This document shows positions 1-4,650 of a stretch of DNA of 5,104 bases, one piece after another; within the stretch, counting starts at the first letter, position 1; each line of letters starts with the position of its first letter. Source of the stretch: DATEMK01 sp035275625. Its GTDB lineage: Bacteria > Bacteroidota > Bacteroidia > AKYH767-A > OLB10. The notes beneath the pieces were generated by a model that ran no database searches, was not told the origin of the DNA, and saw only the letters and a program-made list of their open reading frames with translations. Made by a program: the position numbers and the translations under genes. The stretch lies in the NCBI GenBank assembly GCA_035275625.1, contig DATEMK010000396.1, positions 1 to 5,104 on the forward strand. The letters run 5' to 3'.

Positions 1-722
1 ATGGTGATGTCGGAATCAGCCAAACATTTTTCTATCCGTGCTTTCAATTCATTTTTATTATCAGGCGAGCGAAGAATGTTTTTCGGCTGAATGTGCATTT
101 GCTGTAAAGCTGCATGAAGTGAAAACGAATTTGATTCATACACTTGTCCGGGTTGTAAATTATTTCCCGGCAATACAATCTCATCTCCAGTAACAAGAAT
201 GGAAACCACGGGCTTCCTGTAAATTTTTACTTTGGCAACGCCCAAAGAAGCAAGAAATCCGACAGATGCCGGATTCAAAACTGAATCTTTTTTCAAAGCA
301 ATTTCTCCTCTCCTAATTTGCGAGCCTTTCAGTCGGATAAAAGCTCCTTTATTAAAATCTTCTGATAAAAAAATGGAACCGTTCCTCCGTTCTACCTTTT
401 CCTGAATCACCACTGCATCAGCCGAGGAGGGGACAGCAGCTCCTGTAAAAATTCGTACTGCCTGTCCCGGTAGTAATGTAATGCTGGCATTATCGCCCGC
501 TTTTATTTCTCCGATAAGTTCAAATTGTTTATGATTAACGGTATCATTACCCGCAACTGCGTAACCATCCATTGATGATTGATTGAACAGAGGTAAATCA
601 AAAGGAGAGAAAATATCTTCAGACAGCACGCACCCGAAAGCCTCTGTAATATTGACTTCTACAGATTCTGATTTTTGAACCTGGTTAAATAATAATTGCT
701 TTGCTTCCTCTACGGTAATCAT
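1..722 (-). CDS. moeA: Molybdopterin molybdenumtransferase MoeA, C-terminus cut by window edge
   Basis: MoeA inserts molybdate into adenylylated molybdopterin, the last step of molybdenum cofactor synthesis, in the cytoplasm. Reading the minus strand from the ATG at 722 gives 240 codons without a stop to the window edge; family members are about 390-410 residues, so roughly the last 150-160 are missing. Family hallmarks are visible: SSMDGYAV (residues 49-56, containing the conserved Asp), RIFTGAAVP (90-98), DAVVIQE (102-108), then the start of the molybdopterin-binding domain with VTGDE (177-181) and GQVYESNS (192-199). Residues 1 to about 165 are the MoeA N-terminal region and those from about 169 begin the MoCF-type domain. 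The start lies two bases past the stop of the permease gene (one base between the genes), so the two are co-transcribed and probably translationally coupled; no Shine-Dalgarno is present. No frameshift is seen. Identification is firm; only the unseen C-terminus is uncertain. Confidence 0.95.
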   Translation of the reverse strand, partial: MITVEEAKQLLFNQVQKSESVEVNITEAFGCVLSEDIFSPFDLPLFNQSSMDGYAVAGNDTVNHKQFELIGEIKAGDNASITLLPGQAVRIFTGAAVPSSADAVVIQEKVERRNGSIFLSEDFNKGAFIRLKGSQIRRGEIALKKDSVLNPASVGFLASLGVAKVKIYRKPVVSILVTGDEIVLPGNNLQPGQVYESNSFSLHAALQQMHIQPKNILRSPDNKNELKARIEKCLADSDIT

Positions 723-723
723 T

Positions 724-1455
724 TTAACTGATAATTAATTTGAAGCATGCGAAAATCAATACAATGGATAATACATACCTTAACATAACATGATTAAATC
801 TGCTGCTGCCGTAAAAAGCACCTGCTATACCACCTGCAATGGCTGCTGCAGCCCAAATATAAATGTCAGGTGAAAACGTTTGACTTGCAACAACAGTTCC
901 GGCAAGTCCCGAAACGGAATTGAGAAAAATAAATGCTGCTGAAGTGGTCGCGGTTTGTTTCATATCAGCCCAGTTCAGTAAAAGCAGCACAGGACTTAAT
1001 AAAATTCCTCCTCCTATACCAATCATTCCTGATATTAAACCAATGATTCCTCCAATGATTAAGGCAGGAATAAATTTTACACCATCAATTTTTACATTCA
1101 TGTTTTCTCTGTATAATCCAAGTATTCTCACCGTGGCAATAAATAAACAACCCGCGAGAATAATTTTATAGGTATGTGTTTCGATTTGAATTTTAGCGCC
1201 AATAAAAGAAAGCGGAATGGAAAGCAAAATAAATGGGAATAAAATTTTCCTGTTAAAAAATCCCTGCCTGTAATATTGAATGAATGCAATACCCGATACA
1301 AAAATATTCAGCATCAATGCCGATGATTTCATAACCATGGGACTGATTCCGAACAGCACCATCAATGCAAGATAACCGCTTGCTCCGCCATGACCTACGG
1401 ATGCATACATGAATGCAACAATGGCAATTAGAAACAAAAAATAAAAATCAGACAT
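724..1455 (-). CDS. TauE/SafE-family membrane permease (putative sulfite/organosulfonate transporter)
   Basis: A 243-residue, highly hydrophobic protein with about eight predicted membrane segments (roughly residues 4-34, 46-62, 72-88, 96-113, 130-160, 168-190, 198-215 and 224-241). The two inverted half-repeats typical of the TauE/SafE family (PF01925) each carry a glycine-rich motif: SVGHGGASGYLA at 19-30 and GMIGIGGGILLSPVL at 143-157. Length fits the family (about 250). Members move small anions such as sulfite, sulfoacetate or other sulfur compounds across the inner membrane; the actual substrate cannot be read from sequence. The start was set at 1455 (MSDFYF) and not at the upstream in-frame ATG at 1506, because a strong Bacteroidota-type promoter (1482-1510) lies between them and would make a transcript starting downstream of 1506; the extra 17 residues also do not look like family sequence. 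It is the first gene of an operon with moeA, suggesting a role beside a molybdenum enzyme, for example sulfite oxidation. That role is inference. Confidence 0.9.
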   Translation of the reverse strand: MSDFYFLFLIAIVAFMYASVGHGGASGYLALMVLFGISPMVMKSSALMLNIFVSGIAFIQYYRQGFFNRKILFPFILLSIPLSFIGAKIQIETHTYKIILAGCLFIATVRILGLYRENMNVKIDGVKFIPALIIGGIIGLISGMIGIGGGILLSPVLLLLNWADMKQTATTSAAFIFLNSVSGLAGTVVASQTFSPDIYIWAAAAIAGGIAGAFYGSSRFNHVMLRYVLSIVLIFACFKLIIS

Positions 1456-1481
1456 TATTAAGGTGAAAACGAAATGGGTTC

Positions 1482-1510
1482 CAAAGATAAAGTTTAAACA
1501 GGTCATTCAA
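1482..1510 (-). promoter_or_regulatory. Bacteroidota-type promoter for the permease-moeA operon
   Basis: Read on the minus strand, TTG (1510-1508) is followed after 18 bases by TATCTTTG (1489-1482), an exact match to the TAnnTTTG -7 element of the primary Bacteroidota sigma factor. Transcription would begin near 1475, leaving a leader of about 20 bases before the ATG at 1455. This is the best promoter match in the window. Confidence 0.65.
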
Positions 1511-1579
1511 AGTTTGGCAGAAATAGTTTAAATCTCAACCAAATCGGTAAAACTTGTCCAAATTATTAAGGTCTATTAA

Positions 1580-1622
1580 TTTCTCAAAGATTCAAGCAAT
1601 TAAGTAATGTTGAATTGAGAAA
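1580..1622. repeat. Imperfect inverted repeat in divergent intergenic region
   Basis: TTTCTCAA (1580-1587) is the reverse complement of TTGAGAAA (1615-1622). Inside it, TTCAA (1591-1595) matches TTGAA (1610-1614), and the loop holds ATTA-AG-TAAT (1599-1608). Only a three-base bulge on the left arm breaks the outer 13 pairs. It lies between the promoters of the permease operon and the ABC gene, so it could be a regulator site or a hairpin; the AT-rich composition makes chance formation possible. Confidence 0.35.
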
Positions 1623-1641
1623 CCCGATTTTATTCCATATT

Positions 1642-1672
1642 TACACTTGTTAAATTAATTAACAAAAGTGTA
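1642..1672. repeat. Inverted repeat, possible operator upstream of the ABC exporter
   Basis: TACACTT (1642-1648) pairs with AAGTGTA (1666-1672), and GTTAA (1649-1653) with TTAAC (1659-1663), with a two-base bulge (1664-1665) and a five-base centre: 12 pairs in 31 bases. No T-run follows, so it does not look like a terminator. Its position about 110 bases ahead of the ABC start and its near symmetry fit a dimeric regulator site; no regulator gene is adjacent. Confidence 0.4.
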
Positions 1673-1713
1673 GTTTCTTCTCACTCAATTGAAACCCTCA
1701 AGCTGAAACTCCG

Positions 1714-1743
1714 TTGAAGAAAAAACTGCAATGAATAATTTTT
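1714..1743 (+). promoter_or_regulatory. Candidate Bacteroidota-type promoter for the ABC exporter
   Basis: TTG (1714-1716), a 19-base spacer and TAATTTTT (1736-1743) match the TTG / TAnnTTTG pattern with one mismatch in the last base of the -7 element. Initiation would be near 1750, giving a leader of about 34 bases before the ATG at 1784. Confidence 0.4.
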
Positions 1744-1783
1744 CCATTTACTTCCGCAATTTGTGTAAAGTATAATCAAATTA

Positions 1784-3574
1784 ATGAAAGAAGTTACAGC
1801 GAGCAGACGCGCCAGCATTCTCAATTCCTTTCGAAGCATAAGAGAACATCTGAGTGCTCCGCAAAAAAATAAGCTGAAGTGGCTTTCCGTGCTTATTTTT
1901 ATTTCTGCTCTTCTTGATGTTTTTGGCTTAGCTTCCATATTACCTGTTATTTCTGTAGCAACAAAGCCTGCATTAATACATAGTAACAGATTTCTGAAGC
2001 CTATTTATGAAGGTTTGCATTTTCATAATGAAGAAAATTTTCTGTTATTTCTAATCGTTATGCTTCTCGGTTTTTTTGTCTTCAAAAGTGCTTTCGGATT
2101 ATTTGTAACTTTCGTACAGGTAAAACTAACTTCTGAAATTGGGGTTTATCTTTCAAAACATCAGTTCTCGAAATATTTTTCTTTAAATTACAATGAATTT
2201 AAAACACTAAAAACAGCCGATATTTCAAAGGATATTGTAACTAATCCAAACTCTTATGTTCAATGGATTATTTTGTCATTAATCACCTTGCTTTCAGAAT
2301 TTTTAATTGTGTGCCTGATTGTGTTGGCTATTGCCATTGCTAACATTCAGCTTTTTGTTTTTATTTTATTTACTGTAGGTCCTGCAACATGGTTGGTATC
2401 AGCAATAATCAGAAAAAAAAGCGGAGAAGTCGGTGAAGGTATTGATGTCAATTTCCCCAAGGCGATGGGTGCTGTCACGGAGGCATTGAATGGATACGTT
2501 GATATTAAGCTGGCTGACAAAGAAAAATACTATCGGGATAAGTACATAGTTTACCAGGCCAAATTTCAATGGTACATGATGAAATATTATTTCATGAACC
2601 AGGTTCCTTTCCGCACTAACGAAATCGTTGCATTGCTTGGCATTGTTGTGATTTTTGTATATGCTCTTTTTTTCAGTAACGGCAACCAGGAAATTATCGG
2701 ACTTATCGGATTATTTGCTGCAGCCTCATACCGTCTGATGCCTTCTATAAACAGGATTATCAATGGTATGAATTTTTTAAATGTAAACCAGGTTTCGATA
2801 GCCAATCTCGATAATTTTATGGATAATTATCGTAAAGAACAACAAAAACAGAAAAGTGATAAAGAGATTTTGTTTGAAAAAGAAATTTTTTTTCAGGATA
2901 TTTCTTTCAGTTTTCCTGATTCTAAGCATCATGTAATTAATCATCTTTCTTTTAACATAAGAAAAGGCGAGAAAATAGGTTTTGTGGGAACTTCAGGTTC
3001 CGGCAAAACAACTTTAATGAATATTCTGCTAAGATTTTATATTGAAAATTCCGGTGATGTGCTTGTGGATGGAGTAAAGCTTACGGTTGATAACATTGCA
3101 AGCTGGAGAAAAAAAATTGGTTATGTCAAGCAGGATATTTTTATGATTGACGGAACAATCAGGGAAAATATTGCTTTCGGTGAGGATGAAATTGATGAAG
3201 CGCTCCTGGTGAAGGTTATTAAACAGGCCTCCCTTGAAGAATTTATTTCATCCTTACCGGATGGTATGAATACTCTCATTGGTGAACATGGCTCACGTTT
3301 GTCAGGAGGACAAAAGCAACGAATAGGAATTGCCCGCTCTCTTTACCGCAACGCTGAAATTTTAATCTTTGATGAAGCAACAAGCGCTCTTGATAATGTA
3401 ACTGAACAGGAAGTAACAGAATCTATTGCTTCGCTTTCGGAAACAAATAAAACCATTTTTATCATAGCCCACCGGATTACTACTTTAAAAAATTGTGATA
3501 AGATTTTTGAATTAAAAAACGGAGAGATTGCAGGAATGCATAAATATCACGAGCTTGTAAGAACAATGCTTTAA
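1784..3574 (+). CDS. ABC half-exporter, fused membrane and ATPase domains, PglK/MsbA-like flippase
   Basis: Complete 596-residue type IV ABC exporter subunit, expected to act as a homodimer in the inner membrane. Residues about 33-320 form the membrane domain with six hydrophobic helices (near 33-56, 85-110, 158-183, 184-208, 278-297, 302-318). Residues about 365-596 are the ATPase domain with a full motif set: Walker A GTSGSGKTT (402-410), Q-loop Gln450, signature LSGGQ (506-510), Walker B ILIFDE (526-531, catalytic Glu531), D-loop SALD (534-537) and switch His563. The A-loop aromatic is Phe377 in FSFPD, where many relatives have Tyr. The first helix, with LDVFGLASILPVI, resembles exporters of the PglK/WlaB type, which flip lipid-linked oligosaccharides; the substrate is an inference, and a lipid or peptide exporter cannot be excluded. 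It appears to be a single-gene unit: the gene to the left is divergent, the one to the right convergent, and no glycosyltransferases are in view. The ATG at 1784 has no Shine-Dalgarno. Confidence 0.92.
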   Translation: MKEVTASRRASILNSFRSIREHLSAPQKNKLKWLSVLIFISALLDVFGLASILPVISVATKPALIHSNRFLKPIYEGLHFHNEENFLLFLIVMLLGFFVFKSAFGLFVTFVQVKLTSEIGVYLSKHQFSKYFSLNYNEFKTLKTADISKDIVTNPNSYVQWIILSLITLLSEFLIVCLIVLAIAIANIQLFVFILFTVGPATWLVSAIIRKKSGEVGEGIDVNFPKAMGAVTEALNGYVDIKLADKEKYYRDKYIVYQAKFQWYMMKYYFMNQVPFRTNEIVALLGIVVIFVYALFFSNGNQEIIGLIGLFAAASYRLMPSINRIINGMNFLNVNQVSIANLDNFMDNYRKEQQKQKSDKEILFEKEIFFQDISFSFPDSKHHVINHLSFNIRKGEKIGFVGTSGSGKTTLMNILLRFYIENSGDVLVDGVKLTVDNIASWRKKIGYVKQDIFMIDGTIRENIAFGEDEIDEALLVKVIKQASLEEFISSLPDGMNTLIGEHGSRLSGGQKQRIGIARSLYRNAEILIFDEATSALDNVTEQEVTESIASLSETNKTIFIIAHRITTLKNCDKIFELKNGEIAGMHKYHELVRTML

Positions 3575-3597
3575 TATTTAACGAAAAAATGTAAGTA

Positions 3598-3813
3598 TTA
3601 CTTATGTAAGAAAAACATTAATTTGTCTAAAATTTTATTGTGATTAATAGTCAAAGATGAATCTGGGTTATTATCCCAGGAAACATGGTTATTTGCCGTG
3701 TGCCTCACTTTATTACATCGTGAACAAACCTTGTAATATTCATTATTGCTGCCTCTTGCTGCGTTCCAGTATTTTTTATAAGACCAATTATGTCCGATTA
3801 AATGACAAATCAT
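3598..3813 (-). CDS. Small zinc-ribbon-like protein (C-x3-G-H-x-W ... C-x2-C), 71 residues
   Basis: A 71-residue protein beginning MICHLIGHNW. Cys3, His8, Cys30 and Cys33 (CSRC) are spaced like a compact zinc-binding ribbon, and the C-x3-G-H-x-W opening recalls small proteins of the DUF1660 type found in prophages and many bacterial chromosomes; this resemblance is from memory, and the function is unknown. The same pattern occurs in the divergent 53-residue neighbour at 3981-4142, which strongly suggests that both are real genes. After the CxxC the protein has a tail of about 38 residues rich in Asn and His, with a hydrophobic end (LMFFLHK) that the neighbour lacks. The ATG at 3813 was chosen because it puts Cys3 in the same place as in the neighbour; an upstream TTG at 3846 is in frame but adds an 11-residue segment without counterpart. 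It converges on the ABC gene, whose stop lies 23 bases from its own. Probable, not certain, as a coding gene. Confidence 0.6.
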   Translation of the reverse strand: MICHLIGHNWSYKKYWNAARGSNNEYYKVCSRCNKVRHTANNHVSWDNNPDSSLTINHNKILDKLMFFLHK

Positions 3814-3980
3814 TTTTATTATTGATTGATTGTAAGAATATGGCAAATATTATGCCGGTAAAAAGGATGTAAAGTTTAAAAAGAATATTTTTTGTAAAAA
3901 ATTTATTTCACTGGCATACTAATTGGATGTACGTAATTGGATTGATATATTCAATTACAAATTCATTAATAAAATAAATT
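3814..3980. promoter_or_regulatory. Divergent control region of the two small zinc-ribbon genes
   Basis: These 167 very AT-rich bases separate two divergent paralogous genes, so must serve both. On the minus strand AATATTTG, one mismatch from TAnnTTTG, lies just upstream of the 3813 start (about 30 bases). On the plus strand TTG (3923-3925), a 20-base spacer and TATATTCA (3946-3953, two mismatches) form a weak candidate promoter for the gene at 3981. Neither is strong alone. Confidence 0.3.
3920..3958. repeat. Operator-like cluster: 9-base direct repeat plus overlapping inverted repeat
   Basis: TAATTGGAT occurs twice exactly (3920-3928 and 3934-3942), five bases apart. The second copy also forms an inverted repeat: GTAATTG (3933-3939) is the reverse complement of CAATTAC (3952-3958). 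AATTG in one or other orientation thus appears three times in 39 bases, 23 bases ahead of the start at 3981 and over its weak candidate promoter. This is how a multi-site repressor or activator region often looks, though the AT-rich setting raises the chance level. Confidence 0.4.
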
Positions 3981-4142
3981 ATGAAAATATTATTATGCCT
4001 CATTCTTGGTCACGATTGGAATTATAAAGATTTAATGCAAAAAACAAACGCTAAACGAGGGGTTTATGAATATACAAGAACCTGTACTTGCAAGACATGT
4101 AACAAACAAAAAGTCCCAGTGAACTTCAATCTTCAATTCTGA
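3981..4142 (+). CDS. Small zinc-ribbon-like protein, 53 residues, paralogue of the divergent neighbour
   Basis: A 53-residue protein beginning MKILLCLILGHDWNYKD and ending in TGA at 4140-4142. Cys6, His11, Trp13, then Cys37 and Cys40 (CKTCNK) match the order in the divergent 71-residue protein: both have C-x3-G-H-x-W-x-Y-K, then an aromatic/basic stretch (YYKVC versus YTRTC) and C-x2-C-N-K. An additional Cys35 is present. The likely role of the four Cys/His residues is to bind one zinc ion; whether the protein binds nucleic acid or another protein cannot be told. The Leu/Ile-rich first ten residues might suggest a signal peptide, but the alignment with the neighbour shows that they are part of the ribbon. 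There is no Shine-Dalgarno, as elsewhere in this window. The gene is short, so the shared pattern is the main evidence for it. Confidence 0.6.
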   Translation: MKILLCLILGHDWNYKDLMQKTNAKRGVYEYTRTCTCKTCNKQKVPVNFNLQF

Positions 4143-4169
4143 TAGAATTTTTCTGCTTTGGCAGATGCA

Positions 4170-4203
4170 GTAGTATTTTAACTACACCAATTATTTTTTC
4201 TTT
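4170..4203 (+). terminator. Weak terminator candidate after the 53-residue gene
   Basis: GTAGT (4170-4174), loop ATTTTA, ACTAC (4181-4185), then a T-rich stretch beginning at 4191 (TTATTTTTTC). A second small hairpin, TCTGC-TTTG-GCAGA (4152-4165), precedes it. The stems are only five pairs and the T-run is six bases downstream, so this is a weak call. Confidence 0.25.
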
Positions 4204-4265
4204 TTATTCAGATTATTTCATTAACCGTCAACAGACCTTCCAGACCGGCAATAAAAACTGTCCGG

Positions 4266-4335
4266 CCTATGATACTTAAGTCATAGGTTTTGCTCCGATT
4301 GGGTCGAACTTTCGACACTGCAAAAATAACCATGA
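4266..4335 (+). ncRNA. Candidate structured leader with two mutually exclusive folds over a start codon
   Basis: Fold A: CCTATGA (4266-4272) pairs with TCATAGG (4281-4287). A separate stem TTTTGC (4288-4293) with GCAAAA (4320-4325) closes a junction holding CC-GATT-GG (4295-4302) and GTCGA-ACTT-TCGAC (4303-4316). Fold B: TCATaGGTT (4281-4289) pairs with AACCATGA (4328-4335), eight pairs with one bulged A, burying the ATG at 4332. The same segment cannot do both, so the start codon would be open in A and shut in B. Exact pairing over several nested stems in 70 bases stands out from the surroundings. No known riboswitch class was recognised. The symmetry also allows a minus-strand structure, so even the strand is an inference. 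Confidence 0.35.
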
Positions 4336-4385
4336 AAAAAATAACTACAAATTTCTTAAGTCTTGCCACATTTCTGTTTAATTAA
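4332..4385 (+). pseudogene. 17-codon signal-peptide-like ORF: gene remnant or leader peptide
   Basis: ATG at 4332 opens MKKITTNFLSLATFLFN and stops with TAA at 4383-4385. The Lys-Lys start followed by a hydrophobic stretch is what the first residues of an exported Bacteroidota protein look like, but the frame ends before any cleavage site. It directly follows the structured stretch at 4266-4335 and is itself followed by an AT-only hairpin. It may be the head of a secreted-protein gene whose body was deleted, a regulatory leader peptide, or chance. No continuation of the protein was found in the three frames downstream. Confidence 0.3.
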
Positions 4386-4402
4386 AAAATTGAAATTTTT
4401 TA
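4383..4402. repeat. AT-only perfect hairpin after the 17-codon ORF
   Basis: TAAAAAAT (4383-4390), loop TGAA, ATTTTTTA (4395-4402): eight perfect pairs, all A-T. It overlaps the stop codon of the short ORF. Without G-C pairs in the stem it is a poor intrinsic terminator, but the T-run on either strand could contribute to ending transcription. Confidence 0.3.
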
Positions 4403-4604
4403 TGTTGACAACAAGATAAGTCAGCCAAATCAATGAGCAGGAAAAAGCGCGAACGCACACCCAATTGATAAATGTGATTATCTGAATTCCGGTTTTTACT
4501 TTTTTAAAATGATTGCAGACGGGAAACATTCAATAAGAAAATTGCGGTTGGAAAATAACCGTCCGTATTAATTTAAGTGATGTAAAAACTTTTCGTTTAA
4601 CATA
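4403..4604. other. Non-coding stretch, no recognisable gene
   Basis: About 200 bases between the short ORF and the promoter of the His-rich protein. The longest plus-strand ATG frame is 20 codons (4509-4571). A minus-strand frame of 57 codons (4356-4529) has one hydrophobic stretch but no recognised motif. Nested short inverted repeats occur at 4519-4566: ACGG (4519-4522) with CCGT (4563-4566), enclosing CGGTT (4545-4549) and AACCG (4557-4561). I see no tRNA, mobile element end or known RNA motif. It may be decayed gene material. Confidence 0.4.
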
Positions 4605-4636
4605 TTTGGCTGTTTGTAAATTATACCATATCTTCG
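4605..4636 (+). promoter_or_regulatory. Bacteroidota-type promoter for the His-rich protein gene
   Basis: TTTG (4605-4608), a 20-base spacer, then TATCTTCG (4629-4636), one mismatch from TAnnTTTG. Transcription would start near 4643, giving a very short leader before the GTG at 4651. This supports the GTG start, since there is no in-frame ATG upstream before a stop at 4534. Confidence 0.5.
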
Positions 4637-4650
4637 CGGTTCAACAATTT

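Noticed and set aside
920..1171. Plus-strand frame of 83 codons
   Set aside because: It lies opposite the permease gene, whose family motifs are clear; the translated product has a biased, motif-free composition typical of a shadow frame.
1771..1776. TATAAT, as in an enterobacterial -10 box, before the ABC gene
   Set aside because: It is eight bases from the start codon, has no matching -35 element, and Bacteroidota promoters use a different -7 motif.
1681..1938. Minus-strand frame of 85 codons
   Set aside because: It overlaps the candidate promoter and first 50 codons of the ABC exporter on the other strand and has no recognisable motif.
2587..2805. Minus-strand frame of 72 codons
   Set aside because: It lies entirely inside the membrane domain of the ABC exporter; its hydrophobicity mirrors the sense strand.
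3592..3610. Overlapping short palindromes between the convergent ABC and small zinc-ribbon genes, considered as a terminator
   Set aside because: The stems are only 4-6 A-T-rich pairs with loops of one or two bases and no clear T-run, so they would not make a stable terminator.
3657..3872. Plus-strand frame of 71 codons with several Cys
   Set aside because: Antisense to the small zinc-ribbon gene at 3598-3813, which has a paralogue to support it; the Cys residues here show no metal-site spacing shared with anything nearby.
4200..4320. Minus-strand frame through the structured stretch, ending near 4203
   Set aside because: About 40 codons with no ATG and no known motif; the nested inverted repeats explain the sequence better than coding.
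4509..4571. 20-codon plus-strand ORF
   Set aside because: Too short, no homologue recognised, no promoter or partner gene, and it lies over short inverted repeats.
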